Below are positions 1 through 8,955 of a stretch of 64,000 bases of DNA, one piece after another (positions within the stretch are counted from its first letter, which is position 1; the number at the start of each line of letters is the position of its first letter). The DNA comes from Spirosoma montaniterrae (GTDB lineage: Bacteria > Bacteroidota > Bacteroidia > Cytophagales > Spirosomataceae): NCBI RefSeq assembly GCF_001988955.1, contig NZ_CP014263.1:5733679-5797678 (forward strand), read 5' to 3'. Both the position numbers and the translations under genes were made by a program. Below the pieces are notes generated by a model. It searched no databases and had not been told where the DNA came from. It was given only the letters and a program-made list of their open reading frames with translations.

Positions 1-2
1 AT

Positions 3-1031
3 TCAGATGCGTTGTTTTTCCGGCGGTTCTCTCGCGAAAGCCCGCAAATAGAATGTGTTGCCGATAAAGATGGCGGTGAGGTAAAACTTGATAAATTTTG
101 GATTAGTTATGGTGCGATGAGAAATGGTGAGTATGTCCATTCTGCTAATTACTCAGCCGGTCATAAGGTGAAAGCTGACCTTTTATTAACCGCATACGGA
201 GCCGCCCGAGCTGCAACATCGCTCTCTCCATCACTGTCACAACAGCAAAACAATGTTCAGAACCTTTTTATAGATGGGAGTCCTTTATTGAATCCTGAGC
301 AGTGGCTACTAAACGCTGAATTGGCTGCTAAACAGAGTGATGATAAGCAAAACTATTATGACCGTGTTAAAAAATCGCTGGAAAAATTATTTGAGGGGGA
401 AGTTATAGGTATAGAATCTAAAACTAACTATTACAGCACAAATGTATATTTCAAAACTCACTACGGAGAAGTTCGCCTTCACGAACTAAGCCTCGGCTAC
501 AAAACGCTTATCGCATGGATGGTCGATTTTGCTAAAGGCTTGTTCGACCGCTACCCCGACAGCGAAGACCCGCTGGCCGAACCTGCCGTTTGTTTGGTCG
601 ATGAAATTGATTTGCATTTGCATCCGAAGTTTCAGCGCACCATTATTCAGTTTTTGACCGAGACATTTCCAAACACGCAGTTCATTGTTACGGCGCATAG
701 CCCGCTGATTGTGCAATCAGCAGAAGACGCCAATATTATTTTGCTGAAACGCGAAGGCGACGAAACCCGCGTGGTGCAGGGAATGGAAGTGCATAGCTGG
801 CGGATCGATCAGATTTTAAGTAGTGATTTGTTTGGCGGAATCAGTACCCGCCCGCCCGAAACCGAAACAAAAATGCAACGTCGGCGGGCGTTGCTGCTCA
901 AAGACGGGCGTACCGAAGAGGAAGACAAAGAATTGGCCCAACTGGAAGAAGAATTGGGTATGCTGACGGCTTCGGAATCGGAAGAAGCTTTAAAAGCATT
1001 GCAACTGATTAATAAAGCTTTGCCCCATTAA
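3..1031 (+). CDS. AAA ATPase of a Septu-like (PtuA-type) defence pair, 5' truncated by the window edge
   Basis: This is the C-terminal part of an ABC/RecF-type AAA ATPase. The frame is open to the first bases of the window, so the Walker A part lies upstream; the TTG at 12 is only the first possible start inside the window. The signature-like LSLGYKTLIAWMVDF is followed by a Walker B strand (VCLVDEIDLHLHP) and the FIVTAHSPLIV switch segment. Such ATPases next to an HNH nuclease form the Septu (PtuAB) anti-phage system and the effector pair of some retrons. Here the HNH frame begins 5 bp after the stop codon, which suggests translational coupling. The family call is from motifs plus neighbour. 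Other ATPase-nuclease pairs of this general kind are possible. Confidence 0.75.
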   Translation, partial: SDALFFRRFSRESPQIECVADKDGGEVKLDKFWISYGAMRNGEYVHSANYSAGHKVKADLLLTAYGAARAATSLSPSLSQQQNNVQNLFIDGSPLLNPEQWLLNAELAAKQSDDKQNYYDRVKKSLEKLFEGEVIGIESKTNYYSTNVYFKTHYGEVRLHELSLGYKTLIAWMVDFAKGLFDRYPDSEDPLAEPAVCLVDEIDLHLHPKFQRTIIQFLTETFPNTQFIVTAHSPLIVQSAEDANIILLKREGDETRVVQGMEVHSWRIDQILSSDLFGGISTRPPETETKMQRRRALLLKDGRTEEEDKELAQLEEELGMLTASESEEALKALQLINKALPH

Positions 1032-1036
1032 CGCCT

Positions 1037-1774
1037 GTGATTAAGCTTGATAAAACTACCGTAATAGTACCAACAATTTTAGCGGCAGGTGGGAGAGGGG
1101 AAAAGGCTGTAGACAAACTGAAAGCTGCGTTCGATTCGGGAAATACCACGTTTGATTTTGAGTCGGCCATCTACGGTCATGCATCGGTCAAAGAGACCTT
1201 GAAACTGTTATAGCACGATAAATGCTGTTTTTGCGAGACCCGCATCAGTCATGTCGAACATGGCGACGTAGAGCATTTCAGGCCCAAAGCTGGTTATCAG
1301 GTAAATGAAGCGCAGTTACTGGTGAAGCCAGGTTATTACTGGCTGGCCTATGATTTTGAGAATCTGTTTTTTTGCTGTCAGATTTGCAATCAGGTCTATA
1401 AGAAAAACTATTTCCCACTGGCCGACGAAAGCAAACGCGCCAACTCGCATCATGACGATCATACGCTTGAAGAAAGTTTGATCCTGCATCCGGCTTTCGA
1501 TGCAATTGATGAACACTTGACGTTCGAGGCAGAAATTGCCAAGCCTAAAAACGGTTCGCGCAAAGGAACCGAAACCATCAAACGCACAGGTCTCAATCGT
1601 GAGCTTTTGCTAAAGGAACGGTTGGAGCATTTGAAAAAACTACGCTTTCTGGCGAAAGGTGTTGAACAGAATATTGCTTACGCCGACGAAATCAGAGCGG
1701 CTTTTAAGGAATGGGGAAAGTTTGACAGCCTCTTCTCCGCGATGGTTCGCGCCAACTTCCCCAGCCTGATTTGA
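1037..1774 (+). pseudogene. HNH endonuclease (PtuB-like) interrupted by an in-frame amber codon
   Basis: Reading from the GTG at 1037, the frame starts MIKLDKTTVIVPTIL and runs to the TGA at 1772-1774, with a single TAG at 1211-1213 (codon 59). Both sides belong to one HNH protein of the TIGR02646/PtuB kind. Before the stop comes IYGHASVKETLKLL. After it come HDKCCFCE, GDVEHFRPK and a second cysteine pair in LFFCCQICN with KKNYFPL. Relatives usually have glutamine just before HDKCCFCE, so a CAG to TAG transition fits. No in-frame start between the stop and the CCFCE motif would rescue the nuclease; the next one, GTG at 1322, removes the first zinc pair and the VEHFRPK motif. The gene is therefore probably inactive unless the amber codon is read through or is a sequencing error. 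Confidence 0.75.
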
Positions 1775-1806
1775 AACAAAACGACCTCCGTTTCCGATTT
1801 ATCGGT

Positions 1807-2895
1807 ATGTCAAATCCATTACGATTAAACCTGTTTACGCCCGTTCATGACGACCGCCCGGTGTTTGTGGCGGGCAATTTTAACGACTGGCACCCCGCCG
1901 ACGAGCGGTTCAGACTCCGCCAAACCGGGCCGGGCGAATACGAATTCGAGTTTCCGACTGACATTCTGCTTCCCGACATCCTCGACTACAAATACACTAA
2001 AGGCGGCTGGGACCACGTTGAACTCAGCTCGACCGCCGAGACGCCCCCCAACCGCACCATCAGCGCGGAGCCGCACCGAGAACCCGACATTGTGCCGCAC
2101 TGGCGTTGGTTCGGACAACCGTTCAATCCCGATTTTCTGCCCAAGTTGGTGGCCGAGGAATTTCATATACCGCAGTTGCACACCGACCGCCACGTGAATG
2201 TACTGCTGCCGTATGACTACGATGCCAGTCCCGAAAAGCGTTATCCGGTGCTATACATGAACGATGGGCAAAACCTGATTGGCGAAGGTTCGGGCTACGG
2301 AAGCTGGCACGTCGAAGAAAAAATGGCGATTCTGGCAAGCCGCCGACGGCACGACATTATTATCGTAACTATAAATCACGGAGAGGCCGAACGCATCCGC
2401 GAATTTACGGTCGATAAAACCCGGATGGCCGGGCGCGGGCGGGGGCGCGAATACCTGAAATTCATTTGCGACACGCTCAAGCCAGCCCTCGACGCCAATC
2501 TGCGAACGCTGTCCGACGCCGAAAACACTGGTATCGGCGGCAGTTCGATGGGCGGGCTAATCAGCGTCTATGCCGGGCTGATGCACCCCAACGTATTTGG
2601 GCGGCTGATGGTATTTTCGCCATCGCTCTGGATTTCGCCCAAGATTTACTTCGACGCCATCAAGTTTAAAGCTCCTGTGCCGATGCGCGTCTTTGCCTAC
2701 GGCGGAGCAGCCGAATCGAAATACATGGTTCCCAATCTTGAGCGGTTTAAAGAATCGCTGGTGAGGCAGGAATATGGCGGTAATCCTATCGACGTATATT
2801 TGTCGGTTTATCCGGAAGGCACCCACGAAGAACGCCACTGGAGCCGCGAGTTTCCGCGTGCTGTTGAGTGGCTTTTCTATGGAGAGCATGTTTAA
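1807..2895 (+). CDS. Esterase D-type alpha/beta hydrolase with N-terminal CBM48-like domain
   Basis: Predicted cytoplasmic alpha/beta hydrolase of the putative esterase family (PF00756), 362 aa from the ATG at 1807. A TTG at 1771 would overlap the upstream stop codon and adds only 12 residues, so the ATG is preferred. The first 90 or so residues (VFVAGNFNDWHP, then DYKYTKGGWDHVE) look like an AMPK/CBM48 immunoglobulin-like domain, as in Fes-like and IroE-like esterases. The catalytic part shows VLYMNDGQNL, the nucleophile elbow GGSSMGG with Ser247, and a candidate histidine in PEGTHEERHW. No signal peptide is visible. The substrate is unknown; carbohydrate esters or siderophore-like esters would fit the domain pair. 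Confidence 0.8.
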   Translation: MSNPLRLNLFTPVHDDRPVFVAGNFNDWHPADERFRLRQTGPGEYEFEFPTDILLPDILDYKYTKGGWDHVELSSTAETPPNRTISAEPHREPDIVPHWRWFGQPFNPDFLPKLVAEEFHIPQLHTDRHVNVLLPYDYDASPEKRYPVLYMNDGQNLIGEGSGYGSWHVEEKMAILASRRRHDIIIVTINHGEAERIREFTVDKTRMAGRGRGREYLKFICDTLKPALDANLRTLSDAENTGIGGSSMGGLISVYAGLMHPNVFGRLMVFSPSLWISPKIYFDAIKFKAPVPMRVFAYGGAAESKYMVPNLERFKESLVRQEYGGNPIDVYLSVYPEGTHEERHWSREFPRAVEWLFYGEHV

Positions 2896-2902
2896 AATTG
2901 AT

Positions 2903-3003
2903 GGAACACGGATGTAACGGGTTATACGGGTTTACACAGATTTTTATTTGGAAAAAGCAGCAAAATCCGTGTTAATCCGCGTCATTCGTTAAATCCGTGT
3001 TCC
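2903..3003. repeat. Long imperfect palindrome between esterase and aminopeptidase genes
   Basis: The outer 17-bp arms, 2903-2919 and 2987-3003, are reverse complements with one mismatch. The inner arms continue imperfectly to around 2946 and 2961, so the whole 101 bp can fold into one hairpin. Each arm contains repeats of an AATCCGTGTT-like word. The shape is that of an interspersed palindromic element. No reading frame is present. Confidence 0.75.
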
Positions 3004-3019
3004 CCTTATATTTCGAGTT

Positions 3020-4471
3020 ATGCGTATCATCTGTGGCAATACCGACATTGGCGACCGGATTATTCCTGTTGTCAAAACTGACTCTCTAATTGACCGACTG
3101 GCCGAGCAAGCTACTAAACTTGGCTTGCCAACGGACGCACTCCAGCGCGACTTTAAAGCCGAAGCCAAAGAAGTGCTGACCATGTACGGCTCTGATGGGC
3201 AGAAGACGTATCTGCTTGGCTTAGGCACTGACCCGCAGGCTATCGACTGGCTGAAAACGTTCCGAAAGTTTGTCTTCGATCACAAAGCAAAGCTATCGGC
3301 AACGGTTAGCGTTGACCTGACCGGCTTTGATGCGTCGGTGGTGGAGCCGGTGGTGCTGGGACTTCGGGCAGGTAGTTACGACCTCGGCCTGTTCAAAACC
3401 GATAAGCCCGAAAAACCCACGTTTTTAACCGATGGGCAGGTTTCGATTGTGCTGTCTGCCGACCAGCAGGCCGAAGCGCAGGAAGCCCTGCAACGGGCCG
3501 AACACATCGCCCTGACGACCCGGCAAATGCTGGACGTGATGAATTCGCCCGCCAACAAAAAAAGCCCCGAATCGCTTGCGAAATGGGCAATGGCGTCGGG
3601 GCAGGCGTATGGCTACAAAGTGACGGTTTTAGACCGGGCCGAACTTGAAGCGCAGGGCTTGGGCGCATTGCTGAGCGTATCGGCGGGCAGCGAGGTGCCG
3701 CCCGTGCTGATTGTGGTCGAATACAAGCCGCAGGGTGTTGAAAAGGCGAAAACGGTGGGATTGGTCGGCAAAGGTGTAACGTTCGATACGGGGGGCGTGT
3801 CGATTAAAACGTCGGCCAACATGCACTATATGAAGAGCGACATGGGTGGAGCCGCAGCCGTGCTCGGTACGCTCGAAGTAGCCGCCAAACTCAACTTGCC
3901 CGTTCACCTTGTCGGCGTAATACCCGCCACCGAAAATTCGACCGATGGCCGTTCCACCAAGCCCGGCGACGTGGTGACGAGCTACAGCGGCAAAACCATC
4001 GAAATCATCGATACCGACGCCGAAGGCCGCGTAATTCTCGCCGACGGGCTGGGTTATTTAGTGCGGAATTATCAACCCGACGTAGTGATTGACCTCGCTA
4101 CGCTCACGGGCAGCGTGATTGCCGCGTTGGGCTACCATGCCGCCGGGCTATTCACGGCCAACAACGACCTGGCCGCGCAACTGACCGCTGCCGCCGACCG
4201 CACGGGCGAACGACTCTGGCGAATGCCCGTCTGGGACGTTTATAAAGAAGACATTAAATCGGACGTGGCCGATGTGAAGAATTTTAGTGGTAAACCGCTC
4301 GCCGGTTCTATCTCGGCTGCGAAGTTTCTGGAGGTTTTTGCGGAAGGTCATCCAGCCTGGGCGCACCTCGACATTGCCGGTACAGCCTTTGCTGATACTG
4401 AGTTCGGTACACAAAAAAATGCGACAGGTTTTGGAATACGGCTGCTGATTGATTACTTGCAGAATTTGTGA
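3020..4471 (+). CDS. pepA: Leucyl aminopeptidase, M17 family
   Basis: Cytosolic two-metal aminopeptidase that removes N-terminal residues from peptides. The 483-aa length is typical. The C-terminal catalytic domain carries the M17 signature TDAEGR (residues 332-337), the upstream metal and substrate segment GLVGKGVTFDTGGVSIK, and MKSDMGGAAAVLG. The N-terminal part (residues 1-160) is the usual variable macro-like domain. The start ATG at 3020 directly follows the palindromic repeat that ends at 3003, so its promoter may lie within or before the repeat. Another palindrome begins 8 bp after the stop codon. PepA of some bacteria also binds DNA, but nothing here speaks for that. Confidence 0.93.
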   Translation: MRIICGNTDIGDRIIPVVKTDSLIDRLAEQATKLGLPTDALQRDFKAEAKEVLTMYGSDGQKTYLLGLGTDPQAIDWLKTFRKFVFDHKAKLSATVSVDLTGFDASVVEPVVLGLRAGSYDLGLFKTDKPEKPTFLTDGQVSIVLSADQQAEAQEALQRAEHIALTTRQMLDVMNSPANKKSPESLAKWAMASGQAYGYKVTVLDRAELEAQGLGALLSVSAGSEVPPVLIVVEYKPQGVEKAKTVGLVGKGVTFDTGGVSIKTSANMHYMKSDMGGAAAVLGTLEVAAKLNLPVHLVGVIPATENSTDGRSTKPGDVVTSYSGKTIEIIDTDAEGRVILADGLGYLVRNYQPDVVIDLATLTGSVIAALGYHAAGLFTANNDLAAQLTAAADRTGERLWRMPVWDVYKEDIKSDVADVKNFSGKPLAGSISAAKFLEVFAEGHPAWAHLDIAGTAFADTEFGTQKNATGFGIRLLIDYLQNL

Positions 4472-4478
4472 TAAAATT

Positions 4479-4582
4479 GTTACACCGAGATACGCAGAGA
4501 AGAAAAGAAGATTCACGCAGGGTGAGCTTTATTGAATCTTCTTTGCGTATCTCGGTCTCTCCTCTGTGCATCTCTGTGTAAC
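4479..4582. repeat. Second long imperfect palindrome, downstream of pepA
   Basis: The arms start with GTTACACCGAGATACGCAGA at 4479 and end with the near complement at 4582. A GAAGATTC/GAATCTTC pair forms the inner stem. A second copy of the CCGAGATACGC word lies in the right arm. Its length (104 bp) and style match the element at 2903-3003, although the sequence words differ. It fills almost the whole gap between pepA and the next gene and probably ends the pepA transcript. Confidence 0.7.
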
Positions 4583-4590
4583 ATAACAAC

Positions 4591-5802
4591 ATGGCCCAAC
4601 TCTCATTTCTCTGCATCGCCACGTATTTCAAGGGGCAGGATTTCATGCGTTCCTGCAAGGCACTCGGCAATACGGTGTACCTGCTTACGGTCGAAAAATT
4701 GCGCGATGCCGAATGGCCCCACGACGCCATCGACGACGTATTTTACCTGCCTAATCCCGAAAACACGAGCGAGAATTTAGACCGGATGCTCACAGGACTT
4801 GCCCATACTATGCGCCAACACAAAATTGACCGGGTGGTGGCCTTAGATGATTTCGACGTGGAGAAGGGCGCGCTTATCCGCGAAACGTTCCGCATTCCGG
4901 GCATGGGCCAAACCACGGCGCGTTTCTTCCGCGACAAACTGGCGATGCGGATGCGGGCCGCTGCCGAAGGTATTCGGGTGCCGCGTTTTAGCAGCCTGTT
5001 TCACGATCAGAGCATTACCGATTTTATTCAGACCTCCGAAGGCCCGTGGCTTGTGAAACCACGTTCCGAAGCATCGGCAACGGGTATCAAAAAAGTACAC
5101 AACATCGACGAAGCCTGGCAGGTGATTCATGCCCTGGGCGAACGGCGGCACGAATACCTGATCGAAGAGTTTAAGCCGGGGCGTGTGTATCACGTTGATT
5201 CGCTGTCGTTTGAAGGCAAAATTATCTTTAGCCGGGCGAGCCGCTATCTGGCAACACCGATGGAAGTCTCGCACGGGGGCGGGGTGTTTCGCACCGTCAC
5301 GCTGGCGAAGAACGACGCGGAAACGGTGGCTCTGCGCGAAATCAACGAACGCGTCATGAACGCATTTGGCATGAAATCGTCGGCCTCGCATTCTGAATAC
5401 ATCCGGGGCGACCACGACGGCGAACTGTACTTTCTGGAAACAGCCAGTCGGGTCGGTGGCGCGCACATTGCCGAGATGGTGGAGGCTGCGTCGGGTATCA
5501 ACCTGTGGACTGAGTGGGCGAAGTTAGAAACCGCCCTTGCCCGAAACGAACGTTACAAGATTCCCAAAGAATCAGACCACTACGCTGGACTGATTGTGTC
5601 GCTGGCCCGGCAACAATGGCCCGACATGGCCGCCTTTTCGGACGATGAAATCTGGTGGCGCATGAACAAGGAATACCACGTTGGCCTGATTGTCCGCTCC
5701 AAAAAGCAGCCGCGCATTCTGGCGTTGCTGGACAAGTACATGCAACATATTTACAACGACTTTCACGCATCGGCCCCCGTGCCGGATAAGCCCACAAGCT
5801 GA
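4591..5802 (+). CDS. ATP-grasp domain ligase-like protein
   Basis: A 403-aa cytoplasmic protein with an ATP-grasp fold, the fold of carboxylate-amine ligases and of carbamoyl-phosphate-synthase-like subunits. Visible elements are a Rossmann-like N-terminal part (VVALDDFDVEKGALIRE), a nucleotide-binding strand GPWLVKPRSEASATGIKKV, the hinge residues YLIEEFKPGRVYHVDSLSFE, and the Mg-binding strand ELYFLETASRVGGAHIAEMV. No partner domain or substrate motif identifies the product, so it cannot be assigned to peptide, amino-acid or cofactor ligation. It stands alone between a palindrome and a lipoprotein gene. Confidence 0.8.
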   Translation: MAQLSFLCIATYFKGQDFMRSCKALGNTVYLLTVEKLRDAEWPHDAIDDVFYLPNPENTSENLDRMLTGLAHTMRQHKIDRVVALDDFDVEKGALIRETFRIPGMGQTTARFFRDKLAMRMRAAAEGIRVPRFSSLFHDQSITDFIQTSEGPWLVKPRSEASATGIKKVHNIDEAWQVIHALGERRHEYLIEEFKPGRVYHVDSLSFEGKIIFSRASRYLATPMEVSHGGGVFRTVTLAKNDAETVALREINERVMNAFGMKSSASHSEYIRGDHDGELYFLETASRVGGAHIAEMVEAASGINLWTEWAKLETALARNERYKIPKESDHYAGLIVSLARQQWPDMAAFSDDEIWWRMNKEYHVGLIVRSKKQPRILALLDKYMQHIYNDFHASAPVPDKPTS

Positions 5803-5892
5803 GGTCCTGCACCCGTCTCCCGCGTTTCATTTAAATCATTACAACCTTTTACGTTATTGAGGGTCTTGGCAAGTGTATTCTAACTAATTGAC

Positions 5893-7236
5893 ATGACGCG
5901 AACTGTATTAATTTTATTGAGCCTGGTATTAGTGTTTATGGTCGGCTGCAATCGAACAGGTATTGACCCAACACTCCTGCAACCTGAACTTGCAATTGAG
6001 GAAGGGTTACGGCCAATTACAGTTAATTCACAAACAGTCAGAGACCAGTTACTAATAGACATATCGCCACAGGGGTCAATCGTGTGCTGTTGTGCGCCTT
6101 GTCTGCAACCTACTTATGCCTTGACTGATCGCTACGAAATACAGATTTCCAGCGCAGAGTCAGGGCCTTATCGCCTGTACACAACTATTAAATCAGGCAA
6201 CAGCGAGCAGGAACAACAGAAAGCCCATAGTATAGCACTACCCAAAGATTTAGTTAGTCAGCCCTCAATTGTTCGGGTTGTGGCTGTAAGCAAAAAAGGT
6301 AAAGTTGGTCAGGTTAAGGCTATTATGAATAGCTTTTCACCCGAAATTAAAGCTATCACGGAAGTGGTTGTTAATGAGAAAGATAAACTGTGGTCGCTTA
6401 ATTTCAATCCGGCTAAGCCGCAGGTCGTTTATGCTACTTACGTACAGGACGCGTCTCACAACATTATTGCTACATTACGGGTAGCTGACTATGCACAGGG
6501 GAAATTGAGTAATGTGCAGGTTATAAACCCCAGCGGCTATGGCGGTCTGTTTTCAAAAGATGGAAAGCTACTGGCTTATTTTCAGCCGCGTACTACGGAT
6601 GACTTGCCCCGGCTACTCGTTATTCGGGAGATGGAGACGGGACTAAACCGCACCCTTCGATTACCTGCCAATTTATGGATTGGCTCGATGGCCTGGTCGC
6701 CCGATGGGCAGCACATTGCTTTTTTGGAGCAAAATAACGAATACACGCGTTTGTGGAAATTAACCATTAGTACTGAAAAACTTGAACCCATTACAGCCGT
6801 TATGCCATATAAAGAACCCGGTGGTCTCTGGCAAGGTAGTATTGATTGGACACCCGATGGTAAGGCAATTATTGCTACGCGCAGCGACCATCAAACCAGT
6901 ATAAACCGGCGGTTTGGCTTGTCTATGATATCTGTCGCTAACGGACGTATTTTGTCAGATTTTATGACTTTACCTAATTGGCGCGATGAGAGTCCATCCT
7001 TCTCCCCCGATGGAAAACAGATTGCTTTTCTTAGTTCCAGAACCGGCCCGTCGAGTAACAATTACTCCCTTTGGTTAAGAGACATAGCCACTAATCAACT
7101 TCGGCATCTACGTTTTCCTGAAGGTTTTCAATTATCAAGTATATTTCAACCACATTGGATTAACGGCAGTCAGTTACTTATTGCAGTGTATTCGGGCTAC
7201 ACGGCCCAGAATCGCTACTATGTGGTGTCAATTTGA
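5893..7236 (+). CDS. Lipoprotein with TolB/WD40-like beta-propeller repeats
   Basis: A 447-aa exported lipoprotein. The N-terminus MTRTVLILLSLVLVFMVGC is a signal peptide ending in a lipobox with Cys19. From about residue 150 on there are several PD40-type blades, seen as SPDGQHIAFL, TPDGKAIIATR and SPDGKQIAFLSS, as in TolB-like propellers. The segment around residues 55-70 is cysteine-rich (VCCCAP). Function is unknown; such propellers usually bind peptides or sugars at the envelope. The 3' end overlaps the convergent ceramidase gene by 9 bp, and no terminator is visible between them. Confidence 0.75.
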   Translation: MTRTVLILLSLVLVFMVGCNRTGIDPTLLQPELAIEEGLRPITVNSQTVRDQLLIDISPQGSIVCCCAPCLQPTYALTDRYEIQISSAESGPYRLYTTIKSGNSEQEQQKAHSIALPKDLVSQPSIVRVVAVSKKGKVGQVKAIMNSFSPEIKAITEVVVNEKDKLWSLNFNPAKPQVVYATYVQDASHNIIATLRVADYAQGKLSNVQVINPSGYGGLFSKDGKLLAYFQPRTTDDLPRLLVIREMETGLNRTLRLPANLWIGSMAWSPDGQHIAFLEQNNEYTRLWKLTISTEKLEPITAVMPYKEPGGLWQGSIDWTPDGKAIIATRSDHQTSINRRFGLSMISVANGRILSDFMTLPNWRDESPSFSPDGKQIAFLSSRTGPSSNNYSLWLRDIATNQLRHLRFPEGFQLSSIFQPHWINGSQLLIAVYSGYTAQNRYYVVSI

Positions 7237-8622
7237 AACGGCCTGAACAGATTTAGGTTGATACGCTTCAATCTTCGCCAGTAGCCCCGTCATCATTTCC
7301 TTGAAATAATCGCCATTGTAGGGGCCGAACCAGTTCATGTCGCGGGTTTCGTAGGTGATGCGGTTATAATAACGGTCGGGTGTGACATAGCCGATGTAGC
7401 CGCCGTTGAAGCTCGTAATCATTAGATTCAAGCCGCGCTGCCGGGCTGCGGGTTGCAACTCCACTGCCAGTTCGCCCGAAAAGTCGCAGGGGGTGCCGAG
7501 CAGTACGGTTGAGCCGATGCGTAGCGCTTTCAGGTCGGACGGGTAATCGCCATAGAGGTTGTGAAAAAACCAGGGTCGAATCCGGCAATCGCCCAGTACA
7601 CGGGGGTGCGGTTCGCGCAGGCTGAGTGGTAGGGTGAGTATTGCCAGTGTACTATCGGGGCGGGGCTGAATGGTGGGTGCAATGCGTTCGATGCGCAGAG
7701 CCAGATCGCCCGCGTAGTTTCTGATCTCCTGAAAATCAGTTTTGCCGCGTGCCTGTGGCCCGGTACTGCCCATTGGCCCGCCCAGAAACAGCGCGAACGT
7801 TGCCGTTTTTCTCTCTAACCTGTCTACCAGCGAACCCGGATAGTCGCGGCTGAGATAATCTCCGTTATCGCCTTCAAACAAGGTCGCATGGCCCGCAAAC
7901 GAGCAAATCAACGCCGACGTACCATCTTGTTTCTGTAGTTTAATGAGCCGAACGGCTCCATCGAGCGGTCCGGTTGGCCCCGAAAAACCGATGCGGTTGT
8001 AAATATGGTCAGACGCATCGGTTTCGCCGTAACCAACCTGCGCGGGGGCCATGTTGGCTTGTGCATTGCGAATAGCCGTTAGAATCCCTTCGGTGATGCG
8101 CGTCACAATGCGCTCGTCATAGTCACCGGCAATCAGTTGGCCTACTACCCCCGGTGCCCAGCCGCCCACACTGTTATGCGAGTGAATGGTTCCGCTGTAG
8201 ACGTTTTCCCAGCGAAGTCCCAGTTCGGGAAGCCGTTTTTTCAGTTGTTCTACCACCGTTGGGGGCGTAATGAGCAGATCGAGTCCGATTAGCACGGCCC
8301 GCGTACTGCCGTTGTCGAAGACAATGGCCCGCGCCCAGATCGAGTCGCTGACGATTCGCCAATGTCGTCCGCGCCGTTCGCCGTAGCCGCCGGTTGGGGT
8401 GGTATAGGGGGGCGTAATGTTGGCTTTGGCCCATCCTGCCCGTAATGGCGTTTTTGCCGCTGGTGGCGCGGGCAATTGTGTCAGCCGCTGTTTTGTCTGA
8501 GCGTAGTACGGCATCTGTTGATAAGGGGTCTCATCAACTGGAATCAAGCTAATAGATACAAGAAGAAGAACGAACAAAATCAGGCCAAGCAGTAGACGCA
8601 GCAGGAAACGAACAAACCACAT
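7228..8622 (-). CDS. Neutral/alkaline non-lysosomal ceramidase-type hydrolase
   Basis: A 464-aa protein of the neutral ceramidase family (PF04734), which hydrolyses the amide bond of ceramides. The start chosen is the ATG at 8622 (MWFVRFLLRLLLG); a GTG further upstream adds 23 residues of poor quality. A single membrane anchor spans about residues 5-27, so the enzyme is probably tethered to the inner membrane facing outwards. Family motifs are GWAKANITPP, GGYGERRG, a zinc-type stretch SGTIHSHNSVGGW, and CSFAGHATLF. It is shorter than full ceramidases and lacks the C-terminal immunoglobulin-like domain. Sphingolipids are made by many Bacteroidota, so a lipid-turnover role is plausible, though the exact substrate is inferred. 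Confidence 0.82.
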   Translation of the reverse strand: MWFVRFLLRLLLGLILFVLLLVSISLIPVDETPYQQMPYYAQTKQRLTQLPAPPAAKTPLRAGWAKANITPPYTTPTGGYGERRGRHWRIVSDSIWARAIVFDNGSTRAVLIGLDLLITPPTVVEQLKKRLPELGLRWENVYSGTIHSHNSVGGWAPGVVGQLIAGDYDERIVTRITEGILTAIRNAQANMAPAQVGYGETDASDHIYNRIGFSGPTGPLDGAVRLIKLQKQDGTSALICSFAGHATLFEGDNGDYLSRDYPGSLVDRLERKTATFALFLGGPMGSTGPQARGKTDFQEIRNYAGDLALRIERIAPTIQPRPDSTLAILTLPLSLREPHPRVLGDCRIRPWFFHNLYGDYPSDLKALRIGSTVLLGTPCDFSGELAVELQPAARQRGLNLMITSFNGGYIGYVTPDRYYNRITYETRDMNWFGPYNGDYFKEMMTGLLAKIEAYQPKSVQAVSN

Positions 8623-8681
8623 AAGTGCATTAAAGAAAGATACAGGTCTGCAAGCAACGAAATAATGCCCGAAACAGAAAA

Positions 8682-8712
8682 TAAAAAGCACCCGCGAAAA
8701 TCACGGATGCTT
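8682..8712 (-). terminator. Intrinsic terminator acting on the minus strand
   Basis: On the minus strand this reads as a 12-bp stem (AAGCAUCCGUGA pairing with UCGCGGGUGCUU, including two G-U pairs) followed by UUUUUAU. On the plus strand the same two positions become C-A mismatches, so the structure favours minus-strand RNA. It lies upstream of the ceramidase start, so it must end a transcript begun further right, around 8780-8930. Confidence 0.55.
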
Positions 8713-8775
8713 TCTGTATTAAGCCGGTTTCCCGGTTCCTCAAACTAAACTCCCTGCTCACTATGTCGATGATCC

Positions 8776-8925
8776 TCAATGGGCTACCGCCCGTGTAGCA
8801 ATTTTACCGTTCGATAAAACATACGTACCTATGGATAATATGGATTCCCGGTTCTCCAAAACAGTCGTATAACTTGCGTGACAATTATAGCGAATGCCCG
8901 TCACAAGGCCACTTGTGGATTTCAT
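8776..8925 (-). CDS. Candidate 49-aa small protein
   Basis: The frame begins MKSTSGLVTGIRYNC and ends SNGKIATRAVAH before TGA. It has no recognisable domain. The only support is position: a minus-direction terminator lies 60 bp downstream, so some minus-strand transcript probably exists here. It could equally be a non-coding RNA. Confidence 0.2.
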   Translation of the reverse strand: MKSTSGLVTGIRYNCHASYTTVLENRESILSIGTYVLSNGKIATRAVAH

Positions 8926-8955
8926 TCAGCTATTTACAGCCTTTCTACATTGATT

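Noticed and set aside
4843..5466. 207-codon minus-strand frame opposite the ATP-grasp gene
   Set aside because: Shadow of the coding strand; no motif or start context.
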